From positions 162,544 to 226,543 of the forward strand of contig NZ_FPBM01000002.1 of the NCBI RefSeq assembly GCF_900116715.1: a stretch of 64,000 nt of DNA, in the 5' to 3' direction. Every line of letters begins with the position of its first letter. The first letter of the stretch is position 1. The stretch is from Polaromonas sp. YR568. Lineage in GTDB: Bacteria; Pseudomonadota; Gammaproteobacteria; Burkholderiales; Burkholderiaceae_C. This document shows positions 56,740 to 64,000 of this stretch, piece after piece. Below the pieces are notes generated by a model, which was not told the origin of the DNA, did no database searches, and worked only from the letters and a program-made list of their open reading frames with translations. A program made the translations under genes and the position numbers.

Positions 56740-57681
56740 ATGCCCCCTGCCCTCCGACTTCCCCGCTGGCCGGTCCTTGCGCTGATGCTGGCCGCGTTTT
56801 TCCACGCCGGGCAGGCGCCCGCCCAGCAGGACAATGGCCGCCTGGAGCGTAAAACCACCAAGGCCGCCAAAGCCACCGTACCGGCCGAGGTGCGGCAAAT
56901 CACCGACATCGCCTACGGCACGGATCCAAGGCAGCGCATGGACGTGTACCTGCCGGCCGCCATGACGGACGCGGCAAAGGCGCCCGTCATCGTCATGGTG
57001 CACGGCGGCGCGTGGATGGTGGGCAACAAGGCGATGGCCAATGTGGTCGACAACAAGGTGGCCTACTGGGTCCGGCAAAAAGGCTATGTCTTCGTCTCGG
57101 TGAATTACCGTCTCTCGCCGCAAGTTGACCCTCTGGTGCAGGCGCATGACGTGGCCACAGCGCTGGCCAAAACGCAGTCGCTGGCGGCCTCCTGGGGCGG
57201 CGACCCGGCAAAAGTCATCCTCATGGGGCATTCGGCCGGCGCACACCTGGTGGCGCTGCTGGGCGCGTCGCCGGCGCTGGCGCGAGAGGCCGGCGCCCGG
57301 CCATGGCTGGGCACCGTCGCGCTCGACAGCGCCGCGCTGGACCTGGAGCGCATCATGAACGCCCGCCACATGCGCTTTTACGACCGCGTCTTCGGCGCGG
57401 ACCCGGCGTATTGGCGCACCGTATCACCCAGCAGCGTGCTGGCGCCGGACGCCACACCCATGCTGCTGGTGTGCTCCACACAGCGGGCCGACGGCCCCTG
57501 CGCGCAGGCGCGGGATTTTGCGGCCAAGGCTGCCGCCAGGAACACGCCAGTCAGCGTCTTGCCCCAGAACCTGACGCATGAGCAGGTCAACACCACGCTG
57601 GGCCTGCCCGGCGCCTACACCGACGCCGTGCAGAGTTTCATGTCAGGCTTGCTTTCCATGCGGGCATCCACGGTGCGCTGA
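56740..57681 (+). CDS. Secreted alpha/beta hydrolase (carboxylesterase)
   Basis: The 313-residue esterase has a signal peptide (ALMLAAFFHAGQAPAQQ), HGGAWMVGNK as the HGG oxyanion motif, YRLSPQVDP, nucleophile GHSAGAH and an expected C-terminal catalytic His in LTHEQVNTTLG. This is the hormone-sensitive-lipase/BD-FAE type. It acts in the periplasm or outside; substrate unknown. ATG at 56740. Confidence 0.85.
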   Translation: MPPALRLPRWPVLALMLAAFFHAGQAPAQQDNGRLERKTTKAAKATVPAEVRQITDIAYGTDPRQRMDVYLPAAMTDAAKAPVIVMVHGGAWMVGNKAMANVVDNKVAYWVRQKGYVFVSVNYRLSPQVDPLVQAHDVATALAKTQSLAASWGGDPAKVILMGHSAGAHLVALLGASPALAREAGARPWLGTVALDSAALDLERIMNARHMRFYDRVFGADPAYWRTVSPSSVLAPDATPMLLVCSTQRADGPCAQARDFAAKAAARNTPVSVLPQNLTHEQVNTTLGLPGAYTDAVQSFMSGLLSMRASTVR

Positions 57682-57723
57682 AGGCTTTAAAAGGTCAAAA
57701 TCGAGGCTCAAATCGGGCTCAAA

Positions 57724-57763
57724 CCCAATAAGCAAGAGCGCAACCCGCTACCAAATTAATAGC
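57724..57763. repeat. 40-bp dispersed repeat, copy B (contains the 17-bp palindrome)
   Basis: It starts CCCAATAAGCAAGAGCG and ends GCTACCAAATTAATAGC (57747-57763). Gap-free alignment with copy A at 35484. It lies between convergent genes. Confidence 0.65.
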
Positions 57764-57783
57764 GCCAGCAGCCTGGCGCCGCC

Positions 57784-59007
57784 TCAGGTCTCGGGCGCAA
57801 CCGGCTCGCGGCGGTGGTAGCTGAAAAAGGTCCACATCATCAGCGTCGCGTCGGGGCCCTGCGGCTCATTAAATTTGACGCTGACGTCGCCACCGCTCCA
57901 GGCGTGACCCAGCGCGTCGACATCGCACTTCACCAGTTGCGGCTTGCGGCCCGCGTACCAGGTTGATGTTTGATAGGCGTGGCGCGGCTTGCGCCCGCCG
58001 CGGCGTTCGGGGCAACGGCGCAGCGCCGGCTCTTCACGCGATGCGCTTTGCGTCAGCACCGGGCCGTTGATGATTTCAAACTGCTCGGCCAGCTGGTCGG
58101 CATTCACCCGCCGCACCACGCTGTCGTCATTGCCATGAATGAGGATGGCCGGCATGCCCGGAAACTGCGGCTGCGCACCGGCAAATTCACGCGCCGCCGC
58201 GCCGTACGACGAGGCCGAGCCGTGCTGCATCGCGCGGTAGGCGCTAAAAGGCGAATGTGTGGTGCCGAACACCGGCGCCGAATGCATGCCCACAGCGGCA
58301 AACAGCCCCGGATGGCGCAGCGCCAGAATGGCCGCCAGTGCGGCGCCGGCAGACAGGCCCGCCACATAGGTGCGCGAGGTGTCCAGCCCATGCTTTTGCT
58401 GCACCTGCGCCACCATCGCGGCGATTACGCCGATGTCGCCCTCGCCCTTTTGCGTGGCGCGCTTGTACCAGTGCCAGCAGCGGTGCGCGTCGGCGGTGCT
58501 TGATTGCTGCGGGTACAGCACCGCAAAGCCCTTGCGCTCGGCCAGCTGGTTCATGCGGCTGCCGGCAGCAAAGTCGGCCGCCGTCTGCTGGCAGCCGTGC
58601 AGCATCACGACCAGTGGAAGCGGTTTGGCCGGCGTGTCAGACACACCCGGTGCGCAAGGCACACCGGCGGGCAGGTAAAGCCAGTACAGCATGCGCCGCG
58701 TATCCGTCCACAAGCCGTCTCCCGGCAAGGTAAACCAAGCTTTGCGCCAGGTGCCGGGCAAGCCGGCAGCAGCGCGCGCCTGTGCGGCCGTGGGGCGGCG
58801 GGTTTTCGGGGCGGCTTTGGCAACTGGTTCAGGCACGGCCGCCACCAGCTTGAGCAGTTTCAGCTTGGGCCGGCGCGGCTTTTTGGCCGGCGCGGCCTTG
58901 GGCAGCATGCTTTCAAACAGCCGCAAGCCCTGCGCCTGCTGGGCCTGTTGGGCCTTGCTCACGCGGCGCATGCTTTTCAGCCAGAGGCTGCTCAGGCTTT
59001 TGGCCAT
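57784..59007 (-). CDS. PHB depolymerase-family esterase
   Basis: The 407-residue protein of the extracellular-PHB-depolymerase (esterase_phb) type has LVVMLHGCQQTAADFAAGSR as oxyanion region, nucleophile GLSAGAALAAILAL (Ser219) and catalytic Asp/His downstream (ILIHGNDDSVV and DALGHAWSGGD). There is no signal peptide; instead a basic, Ala/Lys-rich N-terminus (residues 1-95), so it probably acts inside the cell, perhaps on PHB granules. ATG at 59007. A PhaR-like palindrome lies 95 bases upstream. Confidence 0.85.
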   Translation of the reverse strand: MAKSLSSLWLKSMRRVSKAQQAQQAQGLRLFESMLPKAAPAKKPRRPKLKLLKLVAAVPEPVAKAAPKTRRPTAAQARAAAGLPGTWRKAWFTLPGDGLWTDTRRMLYWLYLPAGVPCAPGVSDTPAKPLPLVVMLHGCQQTAADFAAGSRMNQLAERKGFAVLYPQQSSTADAHRCWHWYKRATQKGEGDIGVIAAMVAQVQQKHGLDTSRTYVAGLSAGAALAAILALRHPGLFAAVGMHSAPVFGTTHSPFSAYRAMQHGSASSYGAAAREFAGAQPQFPGMPAILIHGNDDSVVRRVNADQLAEQFEIINGPVLTQSASREEPALRRCPERRGGRKPRHAYQTSTWYAGRKPQLVKCDVDALGHAWSGGDVSVKFNEPQGPDATLMMWTFFSYHRREPVAPET

Positions 59008-59101
59008 GGCTGGAGGGGGGTGTGAAGGTGTGTTGTCATTGAAAAGGAAAACCGGGGGCTGCAATCACAATGCTTTAGCCCTCAATCAATAAGCATACGT
59101 T

Positions 59102-59126
59102 TATTTTGCTGCATTGCAGCAAAATA
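59102..59126. promoter_or_regulatory. Near-perfect 25-bp palindrome with PhaR core
   Basis: Arms TATTTTGCTGCA and TGCAGCAAAATA around a single T. The centre CTGC-ATT-GCAG fits the CTGC-N3-GCAG sequence described for PhaR, the PHB-responsive repressor. It lies in the divergent spacer between the PHB-depolymerase-like gene and trhO. Confidence 0.75.
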
Positions 59127-59305
59127 TCTATCAGCCAAGGCCTCAAAGCGCCGGACGCCGGCTTGATTCCAGTGCTTTTCGTCACAAAATCAGGGTTCAA
59201 GCCGTGTTACGCCGTATGTAAAGGCGAAAATCAGCACCTGGCGCCCAAATCACCCTGTTTTGGTGCCCCCGTTTCTGGTTCCCCGTTCCGCCGCCCTTTT
59301 GCCCC

Positions 59306-60253
59306 ATGTCCCAATTCCTTACCGCCGCCCTCTACCAGTTTGTTGAGCTGCCCGACTTTGCCGCGCTGCAGGCGCCGCTGCTCGCGCAATGTGAGGCCCA
59401 TGGCGTCAAGGGCACGCTGCTGCTGGCCGCTGAAGGCATTAATGGCACCATCGCCGGGCCCGAAGCCGGCGTGCGGGCGGTGCTGGCGTATTTGCGCAGC
59501 GACGCGCGCCTGGCAATGCTGGAGCACAAGGAGGCCTGGGCCGACGCCATGCCCTTCTACCGCATGAAGGTGCGCCTCAAACGCGAGATCGTCACCATGG
59601 GCGTACCCGAAGTGCACCCGGCCCTGATGGCCGGCGAATACGTCAAGCCCGAAGACTGGAACCAGCTCATCCATGAGCCCGGTGTGGTGCTGGTCGACAC
59701 GCGCAATGACTACGAGGTCTCCATCGGCACTTTTGAGGGCGCAATCAACCCGCACACCAGCAGCTTTTCAGAGCTGCCGGGCTGGGTCGAGCGCGAGATG
59801 GCCGAAGGCGGCAAGCTCGCCGCGCAAGACGGCAAAAAGCCCAAGGTGGCGATGTTCTGCACCGGCGGCATACGCTGCGAAAAATCCACCGCGCTGCTGC
59901 GCTCCAAAGGCTTTGACGAGGTCTATCACCTGCAAGGCGGCATCCTCAAATACCTGGAGACCGTGCCCGAGGCGCAAAGCAGTTGGGAAGGCGAATGTTT
60001 TGTGTTCGACGAGCGCGTCTCCGTCGGCCACGGGCTCAAGCCCGGCGGCTTCACCCTATGCCGATCGTGCCGCGACCCGCTAAGCGAAGCAGACCGCCAG
60101 TCACCGCTGTATGAGTTGGGCGTGAGCTGCCCGCACTGCCACGGCAGCACCAGCGAAGAACAAAAGGCCGGCTACCGCGAACGCCAACGCCAGGTTGAGC
60201 TGGCCGAAAAGCGCCAGGCCGCGCACATCGGCGTGCGCCAGCCCGGCGCTTGA
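59306..60253 (+). CDS. trhO: tRNA uridine(34) hydroxylase TrhO (rhodanese-like)
   Basis: The 315-residue protein (YceA family) makes 5-hydroxyuridine at tRNA position 34 in an oxygen-dependent way. N-terminal acylphosphatase-like domain with [10 protein letters not shown], then rhodanese domain [19 protein letters not shown] and active-site loop CTGGIRC (Cys185, Cys191). The C-terminal zinc-like CRSCRDPLS...CPHCHG is also present. Its stop lies just before the GST-like gene. Confidence 0.93.
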   Translation: MSQFLTAALYQFVELPDFAALQAPLLAQCEAHGVKGTLLLAAEGINGTIAGPEAGVRAVLAYLRSDARLAMLEHKEAWADAMPFYRMKVRLKREIVTMGVPEVHPALMAGEYVKPEDWNQLIHEPGVVLVDTRNDYEVSIGTFEGAINPHTSSFSELPGWVEREMAEGGKLAAQDGKKPKVAMFCTGGIRCEKSTALLRSKGFDEVYHLQGGILKYLETVPEAQSSWEGECFVFDERVSVGHGLKPGGFTLCRSCRDPLSEADRQSPLYELGVSCPHCHGSTSEEQKAGYRERQRQVELAEKRQAAHIGVRQPGA

Positions 60254-60264
60254 GCGTTCACGCC

Positions 60265-60909
60265 ATGAGCGACGCCCTGCCCGTCCTCTACTCGTTTCGC
60301 CGCTGCCCGTATGCGATGCGCGCGCGGCTCGCATTGGCCATCAGCAGCGAGCCGCACGAACTGCGTGAAGTCGTGCTGCGAAGCAAACCCGCCGAGATGC
60401 TGGCCGCCTCACCCAAAGGCACAGTGCCCGTGCTGGTGCTGCCGGGTGGTGAAGTCATCGACGAAAGCCTGGATGTGATGCTGTGGGCGTTGCGGCGCAA
60501 GGACCCCGAGGGCTGGCTCGCACCCGCGCAGGGCTCGCTCGACGAGATGCTCACGCTTATCAGCGGCAACGACGGCGCCTTCAAGCGCAGCCTGGATCGC
60601 TACAAATACCCGAATCGCTACGACCAAGAATCTGCCGGTGATGCCGGCGGGTTTGGCTTGCATCACCGCAGTCTGGGCGCGGCATGGCTGCTTGAGCTCG
60701 ACGGCATGCTGGAAGGCGGCTGGCTGTTCGGTAGACGCGCCAGCCTGGCCGACATGGCGCTGCTGCCCTTTGTGCGCCAGTTCGCGCACACGGATCCTGA
60801 CTGGTTCGCCGCCCAGCCCTGGCCACAGCTGCAAACATGGCTGGCGCAGTTTGAAGCGAGCGCGCTGTATGCGGATGTGATGCAAAAGCATGCACCGTGG
60901 CGGGCATGA
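60265..60909 (+). CDS. Glutathione S-transferase family protein
   Basis: The 214-residue protein has an N-terminal thioredoxin-fold domain with YSFRRCPYAMRARLAL (CPYA active-site region) and KGTVPVLVLPGGEVIDES, the GSH-binding cis-proline/SxS segment. The C-terminal helical domain has RRASLADMALLPFVRQFA. ATG at 60265; a TTG at 60250 is less likely. Substrate not known. Confidence 0.87.
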   Translation: MSDALPVLYSFRRCPYAMRARLALAISSEPHELREVVLRSKPAEMLAASPKGTVPVLVLPGGEVIDESLDVMLWALRRKDPEGWLAPAQGSLDEMLTLISGNDGAFKRSLDRYKYPNRYDQESAGDAGGFGLHHRSLGAAWLLELDGMLEGGWLFGRRASLADMALLPFVRQFAHTDPDWFAAQPWPQLQTWLAQFEASALYADVMQKHAPWRA

Positions 60910-60990
60910 CACGCCCGCACGGCCTTCAGGATTGATCGCCTCGCACTGACCGCCTAGACTGGCGAGTCTCTTTTCAACGCAAGGCGCCTC

Positions 60991-61209
60991 ATGACCTTTC
61001 AGGCCTACATCGACAATATCCAGGCAAAGACCGGCAAGTCCGCTGCCGACTTCAAAAAGCTGGCTGACCAAAAAGGCTTCAGCAGCAAAGGCAAGCTCAA
61101 GCCCGAGGTGAAAGCCGGCCAGGTGGTGGCATGGCTGAAGGAGGAGTTTGAATTGGGGCACGGCCATGCGATGGCGATTGTGGCCTTGCTCAAAGGGAAA
61201 GAAGCGTGA
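60991..61209 (+). CDS. DUF4287 family small protein
   Basis: The 72-residue protein MTFQAYIDNIQAKTGKSAAD..., with WLKEEFELGHGHAMAIVALL, matches DUF4287, a small helical domain of unknown function, often associated with stress. It ends in GTGA, overlapping the next gene's start by four bases. Confidence 0.87.
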   Translation: MTFQAYIDNIQAKTGKSAADFKKLADQKGFSSKGKLKPEVKAGQVVAWLKEEFELGHGHAMAIVALLKGKEA

Positions 61210-61556
61210 TCAGGCTGGCAGGCCGCCGCGCATGGCCTCTTGCGCTGTGCATGGCGCTGTCCGCCTGCGCAACTGACCCTGCAGACCTCAAGCTGCTGGA
61301 GGGCGAAGTCACCCAGGTCGTCAAAGACGGCATGCCGCTTGCCGACGCCGTGAGGGCCATGCAGTCTCGCGGCTTCTCTTGCGCGGAAGGCACGTCGCTT
61401 CAACCACGGGCCAAAGGCATTTTTGAGTGCAACCGGTCCCGCGCCCCCTTGTGGCCGCCGTACGGCTGCATTCACAGAATATGGTTTGAGGCAGCGCCGC
61501 CCAATGGCGCCATCTCCAAACTGCAGGTGTTTAAGCCCACCTGCGCCAGTTTTTAA
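61206..61556 (+). CDS. Small lipoprotein of unknown function
   Basis: A GTG start inside the previous stop gives 116 residues with a lipobox LSAC (LALCMALSACATDP). The mature part has four cysteines (SCAEGTS, FECNRS, YGCIHR, PTCASF), suggesting disulfides in the periplasm. No family recognised. The GTG overlap argues for coupling to the DUF4287 gene. Confidence 0.65.
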   Translation: MIRLAGRRAWPLALCMALSACATDPADLKLLEGEVTQVVKDGMPLADAVRAMQSRGFSCAEGTSLQPRAKGIFECNRSRAPLWPPYGCIHRIWFEAAPPNGAISKLQVFKPTCASF

Positions 61557-61584
61557 ACCGCCTTCACACGTCCCGGAGGTTTCG

Positions 61585-62013
61585 TTGAAGCCATCACTGC
61601 AACCAGGCCTGAAATACGTTCACCGCTTTGTCGTCCCCGCCGGCAAGACCGTTCCCGCGCTCTATCCCGAGTCTGAAGAGTTCGTGGCCATGCCGGAAGT
61701 CTTTGCCACCGGCTACCTGGTCGGCTTTCTGGAGTGGGCCTGCGTGCTGGCGATCAAGCCGCACCTGGACTGGCCAGCCGAGCAAACCGTCGGCACGCAC
61801 ATCAACGTGAGCCATTCAGCCGCCACGCCGCCGGGCCTGGAAGTGACGGCGACGGTGGAGCTGATCGAAGTAGACGGCAAGCGCCTGGTGTTTGCGGTGC
61901 AGGCGCATGACGGCGTCGACACCGTCTCTGAAGGGCGGCATGAGCGCTTTGTGATCAACAAGGAGCGCTTTGATGCGCGGGTGCGCGAAAAAGGAAAGCG
62001 CGCTTCGGCTTGA
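61585..62013 (+). CDS. Thioesterase (hot-dog fold, FlK-like)
   Basis: The 142-residue protein starts at TTG (61585) five bases after a clear CCCGGAGG. It reads PSLQPGLKYVHRFVVPAGKT, FATGYLVGFLEWACVLAI and VGTHINVSHSAATPPGL, as in fluoroacetyl-CoA-thioesterase-like proteins; Glu and Thr/His positions typical of the catalytic site are in the EWACV and THINVSHS segments. Substrate acyl-CoA unknown. Confidence 0.8.
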   Translation: MKPSLQPGLKYVHRFVVPAGKTVPALYPESEEFVAMPEVFATGYLVGFLEWACVLAIKPHLDWPAEQTVGTHINVSHSAATPPGLEVTATVELIEVDGKRLVFAVQAHDGVDTVSEGRHERFVINKERFDARVREKGKRASA

Positions 62014-62020
62014 TGTGCCT

Positions 62021-62452
62021 TCAGCGCTGAAAGCGCGTCGAGAGCACCACCGAGGTGTGCGTGCGCTCCACCCCTTCGAGCAACCCAATGCCGTCGATCA
62101 GCGCATCGAGCCGCTCAATCGAGCCGGCCTGCACGATGGCGATCATGTCGAAGGTGCCGCTGATGGAGAGCAGCGAACGCACCTCGGGGATTTTGCGCAG
62201 CGCCGCCTCGACCGGGCCCGATAGCTTGGGGCCGACGGTGAGCATCACATGCGCTGATACCTGCGACTGCTCATAAGCGTCGCCGATGCGCGCGCCATAA
62301 CCGGTGATGACCTTGTCGCGCTCCAGCCGCGTGATGCGCGCCTGCACCGCCGTGCGCGACAGCCCCACCTTGCGGGCCAGCAAGGCCATGGGGCAACGGG
62401 CGTTTTCACGCAGTTCGCTGAGCAGGGTCTGGTCGATGGCGTCGAGTTGCAT
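62021..62452 (-). CDS. Lrp/AsnC family transcriptional regulator
   Basis: The 143-residue protein has the HTH (LLSELRENARCPMALLARKV, LSRTAVQARITRLERDKVI) followed by the RAM ligand-binding domain (PEVRSLLSISGTFDMIAIVQ). Divergent from a saccharopine-dehydrogenase gene with an AT-rich spacer, so an amino-acid-responsive regulator of that gene is likely. Confidence 0.93.
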   Translation of the reverse strand: MQLDAIDQTLLSELRENARCPMALLARKVGLSRTAVQARITRLERDKVITGYGARIGDAYEQSQVSAHVMLTVGPKLSGPVEAALRKIPEVRSLLSISGTFDMIAIVQAGSIERLDALIDGIGLLEGVERTHTSVVLSTRFQR

Positions 62453-62491
62453 GGAAGGGTCTGAAAAGGCTTGGCAAGAGGTTTAAGGATG

Positions 62492-62505
62492 ATTTAGTTA
62501 AATCG
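62492..62505. promoter_or_regulatory. AT-rich inverted repeat, likely Lrp/AsnC site
   Basis: GATTTA-GT-TAAATC stands at the edge of the only strongly AT-rich stretch in this part of the window (62492-62560), between the divergent regulator and dehydrogenase genes. Confidence 0.6.
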
Positions 62506-62635
62506 CGTATTTTTATAGTTTATTTATCTAAATTATGGCGTTATTTTCACTATTTTGATACTGGTAACCGTCTGCACAGGCTTTCACAATAAGTCATGCC
62601 CCTGCACGGGGGTCACACACCTCAAAGGAGACGCC

Positions 62636-63739
62636 ATGAAAAAGAAAATCCTGATCGCAGGCGCCGGCAAGATCGGCTCGGCCATCGCCGCGCTGCTGGC
62701 CGCCACGCCGGACTACGCCGTCACCGTGGCAGACGCATCGCCGCAGGCACTCGCCGCCATCAACACCGGCCCGAACGTGCAGCGCCTCACGCTCGATATC
62801 ACCGACCCGCTGGCCCTGCGTGCAGCACTGACCGGGCAATACGCCGTGCTCAGCGCCGCGCCCTTTCACCTCACCACGCTGATCGCCGAAGCCGCCGTGG
62901 CTCAGGGCGTGCACTACCTCGACCTGACGGAAGACGTGGCCAGCACACGTCGCGTGAAAGAGCTGGCCGCCACGGCGCACACGGCGCTAATCCCCCAGTG
63001 CGGCCTGGCGCCGGGCTTTGTCTCCATCGTGGCGGCCGACCTGTGCCGACGCTTTGACAGCCTGCACAGCTTGCGCATGCGCGTAGGCGCGCTGCCACAG
63101 TTCCCGTCGAACGCCCTCAACTACAACCTGACCTGGAGCACCGACGGCGTCATCAACGAGTACTGCGAGCCCTGTGAAGCGATTGTCGAAGGCACGCTGC
63201 GCCAGGTGCCGCCGCTGGCCGAGCATGAAGAGTTTTCACTGGACGGCGTGACGTATGAGGCCTTCAACACCTCAGGCGGCCTCGGCACGTTGTGCGAGAC
63301 GCTCCAAGGCAAGGTCACCCACCTCAACTACAAAACCATCCGCTACCCGGGCCATGCGGCCATCATGAAGGTGCTGCTGAACGACCTGCGCCTGCGCGAG
63401 CGCCGGCCTGTGCTGAAAGACCTGCTGGAAAACGCTTTGCCTGTGACGCTGCAAGACGTGGTGATCGTGTTTGTCACCGTGAGCGGCCAGCGCGATGGGC
63501 GCCTGACGCAAGAGACTTATGCGCACAAGGTTTACAGCCAGGCGGCTGGGGGCGCGATGCGCAGTGCGATTCAAGTCACCACGGCTTCGGGGATTTGCAC
63601 CGTGCTGGACTTGCTGGCGGCTGGGCGCTTGCCTGCGAAGGGGTTTGTGCGGCAGGAGGAGATTGGTTTGGGGGAGTTTTTGGCTAACCGGTTTGGGCGG
63701 GTTTATGGGGAGGGGTTTGTGGAGAGGCTTGCGGCTTGA
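62636..63739 (+). CDS. Saccharopine dehydrogenase family protein
   Basis: The 367-residue NAD(P)-dependent enzyme has Rossmann ILIAGAGKIGSAIAALLA, then VLSAAPFHLTTLIAEAAV, YLDLTEDVAST and PQCGLAPGFVSIVAADL, matching saccharopine reductase/lysine 6-dehydrogenase-like enzymes. It probably acts in lysine or 2-aminoadipate semialdehyde metabolism; the divergent Lrp/AsnC regulator fits. AAAGGAG precedes the ATG by 5 bases. Saccharopine dehydrogenase versus L-lysine 6-dehydrogenase cannot be settled here. Confidence 0.85.
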   Translation: MKKKILIAGAGKIGSAIAALLAATPDYAVTVADASPQALAAINTGPNVQRLTLDITDPLALRAALTGQYAVLSAAPFHLTTLIAEAAVAQGVHYLDLTEDVASTRRVKELAATAHTALIPQCGLAPGFVSIVAADLCRRFDSLHSLRMRVGALPQFPSNALNYNLTWSTDGVINEYCEPCEAIVEGTLRQVPPLAEHEEFSLDGVTYEAFNTSGGLGTLCETLQGKVTHLNYKTIRYPGHAAIMKVLLNDLRLRERRPVLKDLLENALPVTLQDVVIVFVTVSGQRDGRLTQETYAHKVYSQAAGGAMRSAIQVTTASGICTVLDLLAAGRLPAKGFVRQEEIGLGEFLANRFGRVYGEGFVERLAA

Positions 63740-63770
63740 GTTGGTTTCTTGGCCCGGCCTGCGTGCTCGT

Positions 63771-64000
63771 TGCATAGGCTGCTGGCCGGGTCTCGCCCCG
63801 GCGGGCGAGGCACTTTTCTTTGCTTCGCCAAAGAAAAGTACCCAAAAGAAAGGCGACCCTACTGTCTGCGTCCCCTGCGCTTCGCTACGGGGCAACCTGC
63901 GGTGCTCGGTCCAGACGGGGTCAAAAACAACTCGCTTCGCTCAAACAAGTTTTTGCCCTTATCCGTCTGGACCTCCGCTCCTCGGCGCAGACAGAAGGGG
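63771..64000. repeat. Dispersed palindromic intergenic element (continues past the right edge)
   Basis: Three nested or adjacent hairpins: CTCGCCC/GGGCGAG (63792-63809), a 10-bp stem CTTTTCTTTG/CAAAGAAAAG (63813-63838) and a large one with 10-bp outer arms GTCCAGACGG/CCGTCTGGAC (63909-63972) enclosing CAAAAAC/GTTTTTG. The sequence AAAGAAAAGTACCCAAAAGA is one I associate with very common Burkholderiales repeats. No coding signal was found. Confidence 0.75.

Overview
The window is a GC-rich, densely coded bacterial chromosome segment. Gene content, gene order and dispersed repeats point to a betaproteobacterium of the order Burkholderiales, most likely family Comamonadaceae (Polaromonas, Rhodoferax or Variovorax type). 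The evidence is a dapC-dapD-pilU-dapE-prmB cluster, a hemF-nadD-rsfS-rlmH-maf-rng operon, many solitary Bug and Liv-type binding proteins, and short palindromic repeats of a kind I associate with this family. The genus cannot be fixed from the sequence alone. I see no IS element, prophage, CRISPR array, rRNA or replication origin.

Layout. 1-581 is the 5' end of smc (minus). 973-6442 is the lysine/diaminopimelate cluster dapC-dapD-(pilU-like ATPase)-dapE-prmB. 6551-9958 holds an ABC-F ATPase and small stress or hypothetical genes. 10051-10354 is a complete tRNA unit on the minus strand (promoter, tRNA-Lys UUU, tRNA-Lys CUU, terminator). From 16633 down to 10359 runs a minus-strand run: two glycosyltransferases, tolB, pal, cpoB, a YeeE/YedE sulfur transporter and tcdA. 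Divergent from it, 16780-20725 carries an O-antigen-ligase-like protein, an MsbA-type exporter and a glycosyltransferase. 30444-20779 (minus) is an apparent 11-gene operon: yebC, purD, acyltransferase, hemF, nadD, rsfS, rlmH, maf, rng, polysaccharide deacetylase and a GT4 glycosyltransferase. The two surface-polysaccharide blocks converge at about 20.75 kb.

The most interesting part is 32162-43034. This plus-strand cluster combines homologues of the poorly resolved URC uracil-catabolism pathway (URC1, a GTP-cyclohydrolase-II-like protein; URC4, DUF1688; and uracil phosphoribosyltransferase) with a complete BMP-type nucleoside ABC importer, a lipoprotein-anchored nucleosidase, a small secreted protein of unknown function and a cytosine deaminase whose metal and catalytic residues can be placed. 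Read together it is an uptake-salvage-catabolism unit for nucleosides and pyrimidine bases: capture, strip sugar, import, deaminate cytosine to uracil, convert uracil to UMP, then open the ring through URC1/URC4.

43-63.7 kb is accessory metabolism made of small regulator-plus-target modules, several with recognisable operators: TetR with a saccharopine-dehydrogenase-like oxidoreductase, HxlR with an imine-reductase-like dehydrogenase, LysR with an F420-type NADP reductase, and Lrp/AsnC with a saccharopine dehydrogenase. A near-perfect 25-bp palindrome containing the CTGC-N3-GCAG core known for PhaR lies between a PHB-depolymerase-like esterase and trhO. The last 230 bases are a dispersed, strongly palindromic intergenic repeat.
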